From Cephalotus follicularis (Eukaryota; Streptophyta; Magnoliopsida; Oxalidales; Cephalotaceae): DNA of 64,000 bases. The notes beneath the pieces were generated by a model that was given only the letters and a program-made list of their open reading frames with translations, ran no database searches and was not told where the DNA came from. Positions 46,644 to 59,420 of this stretch are shown here, piece by piece. Position numbers and translations under genes: made by a program. The DNA is taken from contig BDDD01000901.1 in NCBI GenBank assembly GCA_001972305.1, positions 413,337-477,336 on the forward strand. The letters are read 5' to 3'. Within the stretch, counting starts at the first letter, position 1. Each line of letters begins with the position of its first letter.

Positions 46644-49600
46644 AATGGATCCAAGAAGAGGACGAAGTGGAAGGCGTAGAGCCGACGACGGATTCAATGC
46701 TCCGCCAGTACCCGAAAATATTCCGTAAATGAATGAAGGAGTGAACGTCCCTCCTGCCCATGACGAACGGAGTAATTTTGACAACCTGGCTGATCTCTTC
46801 CTATAGCAGATGCAAGCAAATGTGGCCAATATGGAACAGATCGGCAAATGTATGAGGCTAACAGGGCATACCAGCCAGCACCGGATGCTTGTCATGCAGG
46901 TGGATTTGGCCGAGATCTGGAGCGGTTCATGCGACAGAATCCTCCGACCTTTAATGGCGAGCTGAATGCTACTGCTGCTGAGCGATGGATTAGAGATCTG
47001 GAGAAGATATTTACTACTCTGGACTGTACAGATGAGCAGAAGCTCAGTTTTGCTGTATACCGCCTGTAGGGCGAAGCTACTTACTGGTGGGAGAGGACAG
47101 AAGCGAAATGGGAGGCCCGTGGACTTAACAGAACTTGGGATAGATTCCAGTTTGAGTTCCTAGATGCTTATGTACCGCAGATAGAGCGTGACAGATGGGA
47201 GACAAAACTGATGGAGTTACGTCAAGGAGACATGACGGTAGCTCAGTACCAGACCAGATTTGTAGAGCTGGCCAGACACACGCCATATCTTATGGAGGGA
47301 GAGTCACGGATGATCTGGAGGTTCCTGAAAGGCCTTCGACCAGATATCAGATCCAAATTATTGATGTTGCAGTTGACCTCTTTTGTTGAAGTTGCTGAGA
47401 GGCCAATGATTCTTGAAGAAGATGCTAATGAGAGGGGGGTAGAACGGACTCGTACTAATCAATCGAGGGCCGTACAGTCACAAGGGCAGGGAAGCAATAA
47501 TCCTGCTAGGTCAAACAAGTCTGATAACAGAGGGCAAGGTGGTTCTCGACGCACACGATCAAGGACACCTGGCCGAAACAGTCAGCAGAATGCTAGTGGA
47601 TGTACTTTTTGCGGTCGTCAGAATCATGATGAGGCCGAATGCTGGAAGAAGATGGGGAAATGTTTGAGATGTGGCTCGCAAGATCATATGCTGAGTAAAT
47701 TCCCGATGATGAGAGATCAAGCACGCAGCCAACAGGGGAGTGCTGGTGCTAGTGGTAGTGTTGCGGCTGCTCAACCACAGAAGGACACCATAAAGGGGAT
47801 CATGAAAGGTAGGGTCTACACCTTATCTAAAGATGATGTGCCAGAATCTACTACTGTTGTGGGAGGTACCATTTACATATCTGGCATATTAGCACATGTG
47901 TTGATTGACCCTGGTGCAACACATTCATTTATTGCATCTAGTTTTGCTCGCAAGTTGCATGGTGTTACTTCTAGACTACCATATGTTTTGGAGGTGAGTA
48001 CCCCTGCGGGTACTTGTCTTTTATCTGATACTGTTCTAAAGGATTGTGAAATCGTAGTAGCTGGGATTGAATTGTCAGCTGACTTGATTGTGTTACCTAT
48101 CCGAGTTTTTGACGTAATCTTGGGGATGGATTGGTTATATGCTCATCATTATTGTGTTGATTGCTACAACAAGATGATGACATTTTATCTGCAAGATGGG
48201 ACAGAGTGCAAGTTTGTCGGAGAGAAGAATGTTACTGCTCCGATCATTTCATATACACGAGCACAGAAATATCTTAAGCAAGGATGCGAGGGCTATTTGG
48301 CGTATGTGATTGATCATACGAAAGGTACGCCCAGTATTGATCAAGTGCCTGTTGTATGTGATTTTCCTGATGTATTTCCAGATGAACTCACTTCATTACC
48401 ACCGGAGAGGGACATAGAGTTCAGCATTGAATTATTGCCTGGAACTGCTCCGATATCCAGAGCACCATACCGAATGGCTCCTGCCGAGCTAAAGGAGTTG
48501 AAAGTTCAACTGCAGGATTACCTTGACAAAGGTTTTATCAGACCGAGTGTGTCACCGTGGGGAGCGCCGGTTTTATTCGTAAAGAAGAAGGATGGATCAA
48601 TCCGTCTATGCATTGATTACAGGCTGCTGAATCAAGTGACGGTAAAGAATAAGTATCCTCTGCCACATATTGAGGAATTGTTCGATCAATTGCAAGGCTT
48701 AACTGTATTCTCCAAGCTTGACCTAAGAACAGGCTATCATCAGTTGAGGATCCGAGAAGGTGATGTGGAGAAAACCGCATTCCGAACCAGATATGGGCAC
48801 TACGAGTTTTTGATACTGCCGCTTGGTTTGACGAATGCTCCTGCAGCTTTTATGTGTCTAATGAACAGGGTGTTCCAACCTTATCTTGATCAGTTTGTTG
48901 TGATATTCTTAGATGACCTACAATCGCTACCAGTGGTGGAATGGAAATGGGAACACGTGACCATGGACTTTGTGTCAGGATTGCCGAGGTCACGAAACCA
49001 GCATGAGGCGATATGGGTTGTTGTGGACAGACTTACTAAGTCCGCACACTTTCTTCCGATGAACATGACATATTCTATCGAGAATCTTGCTCGATTGTAT
49101 ATCCGGGAGATAGTGAGATTACATGGTGTGCCGGTCAGTATTGTCTGCGACCGTGATTCCAGATTTACTTCAAGGTTCTGGAAGAAGTTCCAAGCAGCTA
49201 TGGGAACAACCTTGAATTTTAGCACTGCATTCCATCCACAGACTGACGGACAGTCCGAGCGTACGATCCAGACTCCGGAGGATATGTTACGGGCTTGCAT
49301 GATTGACTTTGCTGGGAGTTGGGAGGATCATCTGGCCTTGATTGAGTTCTCCTACAACAACAGTTTCCACACCAGCATTGGGATGGCTCCCTATGAAGCT
49401 TTATAAGGGAGGAAATGCAGATCACCTATTTGCTGGGATGAGGTAGGTGAGCGACAAGTGCTGGGACCGGACTTGGTACAAGAGAGCACTGATAAGGTGG
49501 AAATGATCAAGAAGAGACTGCTGGCTGCACAAAGTCGGCAGAAGAGTTACGCCGTCAGGGAAGTTAGCTCCGAGGTACATTGGACCTTACAAGATACTGG

Positions 49601-49916
49601 AAAGAGTGGGGGAGGTAGCATACCAGATTGCACTACCGCCTAGCTTGTCGGACGTGCATAACGTATTCATGTTTCCATGTTACGGAAATACGTACCCGAC
49701 CCATCTCACATTTTGAGCTACGACCCTGGATTCATCAGTCCGAGATTGACATATAAAGAAAGGCCAACGAGGATAGTGGACCGCACAGAAAAGGTCCTAA
49801 GGAACAAGACCATCCCTATGGTCAAAGTGTTATGGCGTTTTCACGGAGCGGAGGAGGCTACGTGGGAACGTGAGGAAGAAATGAGGGAGACATTTCCCCA
49901 CCTTTTTGAAATGTAA
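46644..49916 (+). pseudogene. G1 gag-pol: gag, protease, RT and integrase with RT-C/RNase H deleted
   Basis: Starts MDPRRGRSGRRR at 46,644. Stops near 46,726 and 46,804 and a frame change near 46,835 break the beginning. From 46,848 the frame is continuous to 49,403 except for a TAG at 47,067. Gag: FMRQNPPTFNGELNA, then a zinc knuckle [14 protein letters not shown] and a second one whose last Cys is Phe. Protease: [11 protein letters not shown] (usual DSG changed to DPG). [31 protein letters not shown], and FLDD at the catalytic box. At about 48,918 the sequence passes in frame from FLDD straight to integrase ([15 protein letters not shown], then the core [13 protein letters not shown] and [11 protein letters not shown]), skipping the RT thumb, RNase H and integrase zinc finger. 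A TAA at 49,404 and a frameshift near 49,555 follow. The chromodomain-like end is in 49,677-49,916. Confidence 0.92.
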
Positions 49917-49949
49917 TGTAAGGGCTAAATTTGAGGACGAATTTTCTTT

Positions 49950-49962
49950 AAGGAGGGAGGAA
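49950..49962 (+). other. Polypurine tract of G1
   Basis: AAGGAGGGAGGAA directly before the 3' LTR. Confidence 0.88.
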
Positions 49963-52712
49963 TGTAATGACTGCAAATGCAATTAATGTATATTGATTTC
50001 CATTTTTATAATAAATATACTTTTTAATTGAATTTATTGTCCAATTTTTACGTTATATGCCTTACTTGTATGCCAAGAATGAGTTAATGTGTAAATGGGT
50101 CAAACAACCTAAGTAAGACTATATTATCCGCCTCCACAGTTGACTGTCACAGGGCAATAGTCGACTGGGTTGTTTCGTGGTGTGGCAGTCGACTGGCCAC
50201 ATAAGGCAGTCGACTGGAATTGCGACAGAACAGGTGTCTGTGCATGTGTGAAACAGAGCATGAGCGTGGCATGCAAGGGGACAGGTGTCGTGGGCATGCA
50301 CCAGCTGCCATGACATGCAAGGAGAGCCCTTGCATGTGCTCTGCAACTTGCAGACCTGCAACCTGCAAGAATCAAAAAAAGAAAGGTGAGAAAGAGGTGC
50401 ATGTGAGAGAGAAGGAAATGTGAGAAAAGTGGAGTAAATGAACCTGGCGAATTCTAAGCTCCTAAGACCTCTATATCATCTGAGCATGAGCTGAGAGAGA
50501 GTGTTGGAAACACTAAATATTGAAAGAGTTGCTGGAATTAATTGAGAGCTTGCATTGGAAGGATTGGAGTAGAGCTCAAAGAATGAAGAACTTGGAATCT
50601 TTGGACTCCTCCTGGTAAGTCCCAATTCAAACTCCCTGTATTGTTGTAATCTAACATTAAGGTATCTAGGAGAAGGCTTAATCTTCTGTTAACATGGTTG
50701 GTTAGCATCTTCTAGGATTTATGGAATTAATATGGAATGTAGCACTTTGGTTCAAGGAAAAGGATGTTTAATCTCTAAACTGGATAGTAAATTGTTGTTA
50801 GTTGCCATAAGCTACTGATTTCCTTATGAATATACATACACATCTGCTGTCCACTTAAGAGATAATGAATTGATATAGTTGACACAAGTGCATAAGATGT
50901 GGAAAAAGGGAGTTGATATAAAGCTTAATGAACTAATGACTTAAGCTACTATTGATTGGAATTGTTATAAGTGTTTACTAAATCTACTGTTACTGCTGCA
51001 TGTGTCTATAAACATGCATAGATTGAACTGCTAAGATTAAAAAGGATTGTTGGTGAAAGCTTGGAAAAAGGCTTTGGAAACCTTAAAGAGAAATATCACT
51101 TGCAATTGATCTTGGGATAACAATCTGAGGTAGGGGTAGTGTTATGTTTTGGAAGATATGTTCATGCAGTTCATGTATGTTAATTTTGGCTTGCATTGAA
51201 CTGATTGGCATTGAAATTGTACTACATATACACTGTTCTGCCTTCATTTCTGGGCAAGAACAGTCGACTGTCATTGAAAACAGTCGACTACACAATTGAT
51301 CCAGTCGACTGGCAAAGCCCAGTAGTCCACTACACAACCCAACAGCCGACTGGTTCTTGAGGGCAGTCGACTGTTCTGGGTAGAAATTGCATAACATTGA
51401 TTGAATTGCTACTATTTTGCATTGCTATTGAATTGTATATGCTACTATCATATACTATATACTGTTTGATGTTATTTAACATCGTTACTACTGATATTTC
51501 AATGATCGAATGAAACATGTGCTATATGCACAATTTATGGTTTTAAACACCATTTTCACATGAAAAATTATTAATTACAAGAACTACTGCCTTGATTATT
51601 GTTACTGCATATGTTACTTATGTCAGTATATACTGTTTGGTGCTACTAACACCACTACCACTGATAATTTAAAGATTGAAACCATCTTTGGGCTTTGTAC
51701 CAAATTATGAGATTTACTATCGTTTTCAAGGAAAGACTTATGTTAAATGAACTACTGATTTTCCTCCTACATGAGAGGTACTTACTGTTTTGTTTCCTCA
51801 TACGAAAACCACTACTGTACTGATATCGTTTCCTCACATGAGATGTACGATCACTGAAATGTTATATGTTTCTAAAGAAAACACCCTGATATTGCATATT
51901 AATTATATATGTAATATTACTATTGATTGTACTGATTGAATTGATTGTCTATGCTTACTGTCGTAGTTTACTGATGGAGGCTATCACTGACTATGGATGT
52001 GATCCTGGGTGCCAGGAGTTGGCCAGAGTATCACCCAAACTGTCAGCAATTGCAGAAATTACTGTTAAACTACCCGCCAACGCCGGTAGTAATTGTTACC
52101 TGTTCTGTCATCCTCGGTGCATAGGGTGATCGTTAGGTGGTGCACAGTTGGTGCTAGGAGTTAGCGACATGTGACACCCAACCACTGAATGAATTGATTG
52201 TACCCTTGTGCGGTATTCTTGCATATGAACTGTTTATGGCCACATGGCATGTTTGCTCTTATATTGGCCATATAAATGTTATTTTGATATAAACTGTCAT
52301 ACATATTGCATTCATATATTCCTCAACATACTTTATCTTCCTACTTAGCCAAGTGAGGACAACGGCTAACCCCTACAATTACAGATTGAGCAAGGACGTT
52401 CAGAGCTTACTGCTGAAGCTTTGGAGAGCTTCTTTTGGTTGTTTTAAGGTTGTTATTTCTATTGTTGAATTTGTAATGTAATGAACGAATCATACCTCGT
52501 TTATGTTGTATTCCTTATGTTAAGGATTATGTTTATCTTGTACCGCACGTAGTATGGGATGCGTGCGGACGGCTTGTATTTTTGTATTCCGGCTTATTGA
52601 CTGCTTCTGCATACTGTTATATACTGTTGAATGAAATGCTGGAATGTATGTTTAATACTGATATCACCATATATGCTTGTCTAATGTAAGTACCGAATAA
52701 CGGGGTGTGACA
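49963..52712 (+). repeat. 3' LTR of G1 (complete, 2,750 bp)
   Basis: Begins TGTAATGACTGC and ends AACGGGGTGTGACA. CAGTCGACTG clusters lie at 50,137-50,216 (offset about 175) and 51,261-51,373 (offset about 1,300). Confidence 0.9.
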
Positions 52713-52781
52713 AATACTCTTTTTCTTGTATAATTGTAACTTAAAAGAAGAAAATTTTGTTATCATAAAAAAGGGCAAGAT

Positions 52782-53937
52782 TGTTGACATTTATGTCTCA
52801 ATCCTTGTTTTGATGATAACATATTTGTATTTAACAAAGTTTCTTTTTTGTGCAAGTTAAAGATAAAAGGTGCAAAGTCAAAACAGAAAACTGCAGAAAC
52901 AGGGTTAAGCGTCGACGCTCACAATAAAGCATCAGCGCTTTGAAGCCAAGACCTCGACAGTTAAAAGGAAGCTATCAGCGGTTTAGAACAGAAGTTTTTG
53001 AGTCAATTAAAGTTGCACAAAGTGGCGACGCTCAGAATAAAGCATCAGTACTTTGAAGCCAAAGGGTTGACAGTTAATGGGAAATTATCAGAGGTTTAGA
53101 ACAGAAGTTTTTGAGGAAATTAAAAGAATACAAAGCGGCGACGCTTAACACAAAACCGTCAACGCTTTGTGACACTCTGTCGACACCATGATCTAGACCT
53201 TCGACGCTTGGAGAAAAACTTCAAAATTCAAATATCAAACGATCACATTAGCAGCGACGCTTTACAGAACTCCGTCGACGCTTTGCACGGCTGGAAAAAT
53301 TTTTGACAGAGTTTTAATGCGCCGTCTTTGAAGCAACAAATTTCAAGACACATCCAACGGATTTATGAAGCAAGAAACGACTATAAACAAGACGTTTTGA
53401 AGAGAGAACATAACAAGAATACAAGAGAACACATATACAAAGATCAATCAAGCCAAAACAAAACAAGCATTCAAAAATCATCAAGTCTCTTTCAAAACCT
53501 CTTGTCTTGTGTCTTAGCATATATTTGTTCCCACTTAGATTGAGAGATATTATCTTGTAAAATCCAACCTTTGAGATTATTCTTTTTACACTTTGATTGT
53601 AATAGGGGAGTGAAGCCTAAGAGAGATTAGGGAGTGAAGCCAAAGAGAATTGTAAGTGATTGAGGTCAATCACAAAGGTATACCGAATAGCACCCAGAAT
53701 TTTTATTTGGAGACTGGTGGAAACTCAAGGAGATCCTTGGGAAAAGTGGACGTAGGCAAGAGTTAAGCCGAACCACTCTAAAACCGTGTTTGCAAACTTT
53801 CTAACTTTCTCTCTTTAAATTAGTTATTTATTTATTTTTGATTGCACGTATATATTGTTCATTGATTTTAACTTAGAATTGCAAAAAGTTAATTAATTTT
53901 TAGAAACTAAAATTCAACCCCCCCTGTAGTTTATTTA
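52782..53937 (+). repeat. 3' LTR of C3
   Basis: Complete, 1,156 bp, ending 'ccccccctgtagtttattta' before the TSD. Its GTCGACGCT-type cluster is at 52,909-53,284. The terminus is not a canonical CA. Confidence 0.78.
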
Positions 53938-54946
53938 GTATGCATTTTTTTTGTACTTATACAGTATTGTACGGTATTGTATGTATGGATGGTATGGATT
54001 GTATATGATATATACTATTTTTCACTTTTGTGATTGTTTATGGGTAGTAGGGGTTCAGTAGAACCTAAACATGGATTATGAGATTTTCGTCTAAAGGAGC
54101 CTATATCTATATTTAGGCAATTCATCACTTTCTATTCTCATTTTCATTTTCTCGTTCAATTCTACAGAGAGAGTGAGTTAGAGAGAGAAAGTTGGAGAAA
54201 TCAAGCAAGGAATGAGTCGTTGGAATCATGGTAGAGTATAGATACTGAAGAGAGAAGTAGAACGAGGATTTAAAAAACATATTCTCCGTTCTCAACCAAA
54301 TTGAGGTAGGTTCTACATATGCTTTGATTTTCATATTATGATGGATTTGCATGATGGTATGGCTATGGATTGATGGATGGATTAGGGCGCTGGGTATGGT
54401 TAATAATGGATTGAAATGGAGAATTGAGAGAGATTAGTGAGTTGTGACTTTTTTCCCAACTTTCACTTTCTCTCAATCCATGGGTTATGAGAATGGATTT
54501 AAATGTTTTAAAAGCTGTTTTTGAGTTTTAATTGATGTTTAGAGCATATAGCTCCCTTTGAATCAAGATTTAAACACTTTAACTGCGTTTTGATTGATTT
54601 TTACAGTGTTGAGAATGTCCAGCGTGTCGACGCGTTCACATTGCGCGTCGACGTGTTCGAGTTTTGATCGATTTTACAATGTTGAGGAAACCCAGCGCGT
54701 CGAAGTGTTCTTCAGTGCCCAACACATCGACGTTTAGTATGAGTGTCTACACGTTATGAGATCCCTTGCGTTTTTGTGCGCTAATCAGCGCAACAAGTTA
54801 ACGCAAAGCATTGACGTGCGACGCGCAACGTAGATGTGCACATAGCTCGTCGACGCGCAACATTGCAGCGCAACGCATAACATCGACGCGCAACCTAGAA
54901 CCTCGACGCGTTATGCGTTCCTCAGCGCCAGCACGTCAACGGGTTA
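53938..54946 (+). mobile_element. LTR E, continuation
   Basis: Begins with the second GTATG copy (53,938-53,942). It has LTR-like features: GA-rich leader-type sequence at 54,160-54,200, an 'attgaggtaggttc' splice-like site, and a cluster of GTCGAC repeats from 54,622 to its end. It is cut at 54,947 by LTR B2. Its 3' terminus is outside the window or lost. Confidence 0.65.
54622..54944. repeat. GCGTCGACGCG-type repeat cluster in LTR E
   Basis: About ten degenerate copies of [G/A]CGTCGACG[C/T]G, CGACGCGCAAC and similar, spaced 20-40 bp. Confidence 0.75.
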
Positions 54947-55790
54947 TGTAACACCCCTGGACAGCAAGAGTCATCACAGGTCATAATACAGAATCTAACA
55001 TAACATAGCATAACTTAATCGAACATAAACATAACTTTATTAGCTAAAACGTGGCGGTCAAAACATAACATATCTGAAAATAGATCATAAATTGAAAACT
55101 TAACATATTAAAAAAGGGTCAATTATTAAAAACATAAACAAAAAGTAACTTATTGTTGAAGACCAACCTAACAGAAAACATATAGGGATCACACTCCTAG
55201 AAGATCCTTGACATATGGTGGTCATCTCTCAATCACACTTTCCCCCGTTGCTCCTGATAACTAGCTGCATGGAAACAAAAACGCGGCTGAGCAAACCTCA
55301 GTACGAATAAAGAATGTAAACCAGTAAACGATACTTTAAAAGCAGTAAGATTTCAGAAGTTACTCAAAACAGAAATCTTAAGCAATAAATTAGTTAAAAC
55401 ATTCTTTGAACTCAAACCCATAACTTTCGAAGTACATACGAAACATTTCAAAAACATAACTTCATAATATCATACTGAGCCACATAACATATAATGTATC
55501 AAAACATATAGATGGCAAGGGAGGCGCTAATTCCACATGCCCAGTAGAATTGAAGTGTACGACACTACACAAGTCAATTCTCATATCATATCACACATTG
55601 CATAACTCATCACATATGCCATATACTAGAATCGATTCATACGCCTCAATCATACATAACGGATCCATAAATCCACCTCATGGGATTTATTCATAACATA
55701 GAGAGACGTCGTAGACTAATCACACCGCTACGGAAGTGTCATGTCCTCGTGCCAGGCCTACGACATGCCTATGGTACGCTCCATAGGTGG
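54947..55790 (-). mobile_element. LTR B copy 2 (truncated by the Athila insertion)
   Basis: The plus strand begins TGTAACACCCC, the reverse complement of the LTR B1 terminus. It then follows B1 from 4,792 down to about 3,935 in reverse ('catgggatttattcataac', 'gtcgtagactaatcacaccg', 'ccataggtgggtac'). It stops exactly where the Athila 5' LTR begins. The rest of this copy is expected beyond the window on the far side of the Athila element. It lies within LTR E. Confidence 0.82.
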
Positions 55791-55795
55791 GTACA

Positions 55796-57179
55796 TGTTT
55801 AGCATAAAAATGTGTTGTTTTTAATGTGTTATTTGTAATATTTTTATGCTTGGAATAGACTACTTTGGTTGTGTTATACTGATTTTCAGGTACAAGAGAT
55901 AAAAGACCAAAGTGCAAGAATACTACCCAAAAGTGTGCAAAATTGGAGCTTAAAGAATAAAGATTGAAGAATTGCCAAATTCTGCAGAAAACAGACCAAA
56001 AGCGTCGAGGCCTTTCATCTACATCGATGTCTTTTCTGGGTTTACAACAAAGAAGTCGACGTCTTTTCTGGGAAATACAAAGAGCTATGAACAAGACATC
56101 GACGTCTTTCACAGAAGGGATCGACGTCTTTATGCCAATTCGACCTGTAACTTTCGAAGCAAAAGAAGTCGACGATTTTATCCAAAGAAGTCGACGCCTT
56201 TCACGCGCATCTCAGCAAGTCGCAACTTTTACTAAAACGCGTCGATGCCTTTCAAAAGAAGTCGACGTCTTCCTCTGCAGCATAAATAGAAAGTTTAGAT
56301 TTTTGCCAGATTTTGTAACTAGGATTGCTTTTATTCCGTTTTTGATCAACTCTGTAGTATAGAAGCAATGTTATTTCGGCAGAATAAGTAAGTAGAGTAG
56401 TAGAGAGGTTGTAGAACCCTAATTTCTTTTATCAATTTAGTTTTATTTTTACAATGTCTAGTAACTAAACTTTTCAAGGTTTTAGGGAAGAACAAGCCTA
56501 GATTGTCATTGTTTCAATTCCATCAATAAAAATCCTTGAATATTTGATTTGTTCTTCAATATTTCTGGCTTCACACACACTTTGTCTGTCTGATTAAAAT
56601 CCACAAACATCTTGTCGGTGAAGCTGAAAGTTGGCGAATAAATAGTGCATAATTCAACAGAGTCTACTCATACGATTTGTCGCAACGAACACACTTCGTA
56701 TAGACCTAGCATGTCTACTCATACGTCTTGCCGCCGTTGTTGCCGTACTTCGTATAGACCTAGCATGTCTACTCATACGTCTTGTCATCACCGCCGCACT
56801 CCGTATAGACCTACCTCTCGTTGTTTACCAAGGTATGATTGTTCAACTTCATGGAATTGTTCAATGCAATCTACGGTGAGTTTCTATACCCTAAAACCGT
56901 TTCTTTATTATATATTCTCTTAACTTTTATTCATTGCATGCTTTATTTCTTAGTGTTTTAAATTCAACGTTTTTTTTAATTATAGAAGTTTTAATTTCTT
57001 GTTTAGTTTATTTATTTTACTTTGCATAATTAGGAGTAGTTTTCGATAGTTTATTTCAAATTTGGTATACTTCGCCTAGGTTGGATAGATTACAACTAGT
57101 TTACATTTCCCTGTGTTCGACCCATTACTGCATGATCCGTGCACTTGCGGCTATAAATTTTAAAACATTCTTTTTAACA
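55796..57179 (+). repeat. 5' LTR of the Athila-type element
   Basis: 1,384 bp, TGTTTAGC to TTTTTAACA. It carries an AAGTCGACGTCTTT-type repeat cluster at 56,001-56,271 and a short tandem repeat 'cgtatagacctagcatgtctactcatacg' at about 56,695-56,810. Confidence 0.82.
56001..56271. repeat. GTCGACG[T/C]CTTT repeat cluster in the Athila LTR
   Basis: About eleven copies of [A/C][A/G]TCGA[C/G]G[T/C]CTTT in 270 bp, spaced 15-30 bp. Confidence 0.85.
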
Positions 57180-57192
57180 GTGAACAAGTTTT

Positions 57193-57210
57193 TGGCACCG
57201 TTGCTGGGGA
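57193..57210 (+). other. Primer-binding site of the Athila-type element (tRNA-Asp)
   Basis: TGGCACCGTTGCTGGGGA, differing at two positions from the TGGCGCCGTTGCCGGGGA used by Athila/Tat elements. Confidence 0.88.
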
Positions 57211-57603
57211 AATGTTTAAATTAGTTTAAATTTATTCGACTGATTCGTAGTATTTATTTTTGTTTTTCTAACAATTCTAACTTAGTTTAAATAGGTTCAG
57301 CATAACTTTTAACAAACCCTAATCTCATTTGCATAATCTTTAATAAGTTCTAACTTAGATAATTAGGTTCAGCATAAATTTTAACAACATTTTAACTTCA
57401 CTTGCATAACTTTTAACAATTTTCTAACGTAGATGAATTAGGTTTCTTGCCTTGACCTTTGTGTTTCCGTTAGCTTAGTTTAATTAGGGAATTGCATAAG
57501 CTTTAACAACAAATTCACATAATCTTTGCATAAGCTTTAAACAAACCCTAATTTTGCTAAGTTAATTTATACCATTAGTTTAGGATTCCATTTAAGTTAG
57601 TTT

Positions 57604-59420
57604 ATGACAGATTGGGTACGTGGTCCAAACCATCGCTTAGAAAGAATTTATCAACCAAGACCAATGGCGGACGCACGCCCACTTCAAGCTCTTCGTGATA
57701 AATTCTACCCCGCTAGGACAGCACAACCATCCAGTATCCTGTTGCCTGCACCTAACGGGAACAATTTTGAGTTAAAATCCCAGTTCATTAGCATGCTTCC
57801 GCATTTTCATGGTGTACCCAATGAGGATGCATATCTCTTCCTCCGCGAGTTCGAGGAGGTATGTGCCCTCATGAAACTTCAGCAACTATCTGATGATGAT
57901 ATTAAGTTGCGATTCATAAATTTTGCTCTTAAAGATGGAGCTAAGAAATGGCTCTACAGTCTCCCAACTAATTCCATCTCTACTTGGGACCAGTTCACTG
58001 TCTCGTTCCTAAAGAAATTATTTTCGCTTCATAAAACCAATAAACTTAGGAACGACATTCTCCAGTTTTGTCAAAAACCCAATGAATCATTTTCTAGGTG
58101 TATGGAACGTTTTAAGGATCTTCTCTTGGAGTGTCCTCATCATGGTTTGAACATGTGGCATTTATGCCAAATCAGCTACGAAGGGATCGATTACCAGACC
58201 AAGCAATTGGTCGAATCTATGTGTCCCGATGGGTTCACCTCTTACACTGATGAAAACGAGGCATGGAATTTCCTTTTAGATTTGGGTGAGCGAACTAGAG
58301 AGTGGGAGTCAGCTCAAGTTTCCGAGAGAGCATTGCCAAGCAAAGGGTATGTTATAGAAGGAGCAGTTGTTAAAGAGGCACAGTTAGACAGTCTCGTGAC
58401 TAGACTAGAATCACTTATTAGGGGTTCCACACAAGTAAATCAAATCAATCAAACCACCCCTATGTGTTCTTGGTGCCAGTCCCCAAACCATGTTTTTGAA
58501 GAATGCCAAAACTATATTGACAGCCAATATACTACTGAGAATGTGTCTGCTATGAACCAATAAAACCCGTATAGTAACACTTACAATCCGGGTTGGCGAA
58601 ATCATCCAAACTTCTCATGGAGTCAAGGGCAAAACATGCGAGGACAATCTAGCTTTTCGGGGCAGCCTTCTAGCGTTGGTGCCCCACCTCCACACTTTTG
58701 GGACAACCTTCGAGCTTCCCTAGTCAGTCTGCCCCACAGTAGACTTTTCCAAGGTTCTCCCCAAATTTAAACCCTAATCGACCAACCTTCCCACCACAAA
58801 ATCAATTCTCAAATCAACAAACATCAGGTTTGCCTAACCAAAGGGATGATACATCTAGGATTTCGTCGTTAGAAAAGAGCGTAGAACTTCTCATGAGCAC
58901 AATGATGACTAGTCAGCATAACATGGAGAAACAAATTTCACAACTAGCATTAGCTCTGCATGAAAGAGAAAAAGGAAAAATGCCCTCACAACCTGACCCG
59001 AATCCTAGGACTGCCTTAAACCATTCCGCTCAAATCCAACAACCTGTAAATCTGCAAAATTTAGCTTCCTCCTCGGGTCCATCAAAACAAGTTTTTTCCC
59101 TAAGAAGTGGAAATGAATACCATCCATCGGATCAATCGGAGAACGTGAGTGAGCAAATGGAGGAATCATTGGCGCAAGAAAAATATCAAGAACCATTGGT
59201 TGACCCATCCGTGCAACCAATGCAATTAAGTGCACATGAGGAATCAAGGAAGGAGGAAGAGGACAAAAAGAAGAAACAACCGGTCGAGGAGCCAAAACGT
59301 TCATTTGACCCACCAGCTCCCTTTCCAAAAAGATTGCAAAACAAGAAAGCCCCAGCAATAGAAAAGATTATTGAAACATTTAAGCAAGTCCACATTAATA
59401 TTCCATTGCTTGAAGCCATT
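57604..59420 (+). pseudogene. Athila gag, one stop and one frameshift
   Basis: Starts MTDWVRGPNHRLE at 57,604. The retrotransposon gag core is clear: 'FISMLPHFHGVPNEDAYLFL', 'KWLYSLPTNSISTWDQF' and 'FSRCMERFKDLLLECPHHG'. A zinc knuckle-like CSWCQSPNHVFEEC follows. A TAA at 58,561 interrupts just before NPYSNTYNPGWRNHPNFSW, a conserved Athila stretch. The frame then changes before 58,830. The second part is a coiled-coil-like, Gln/Glu/Lys-rich region that enters the protease linker and is cut at 59,420 by LTR A3 after 'NIPLLEAI'. Confidence 0.88.

Larger units (their letters stand above)
45025..52712 (+). mobile_element. Ty3/gypsy element G1 (chromovirus-like, family A LTRs)
   Basis: Layout: 5'-truncated LTR (45,025-46,540), PBS (46,544-46,555), gag-pol with stops and a large deletion (46,644-49,916), polypurine tract (49,950-49,962) and complete 3' LTR (49,963-52,712). 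The shared 1.5 kb of the two LTRs differ at about 30 positions by eye (about 98% identity). The C-terminus carries a chromodomain-like segment, which together with the domain order points to the Tekay/Del group. Confidence 0.88.
43078..53937 (+). mobile_element. Ty1/copia-type element C3 (LTRs only, filled by gypsy G1)
   Basis: TSD GTATG at 43,073-43,077 and 53,938-53,942. The two LTR copies start TGTTGACATTTATG at 43,078 and 52,782 and stay about 95% identical. Directly before the 3' copy lies AAAAAAGGGCAAGAT (52,767-52,781), a polypurine tract of the same type as in C2, so this is a related copia lineage. No copia coding sequence remains. The space is taken by an unassigned 0.8-kb block and gypsy element G1, and the 5' LTR lacks its end. 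Confidence 0.8.
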
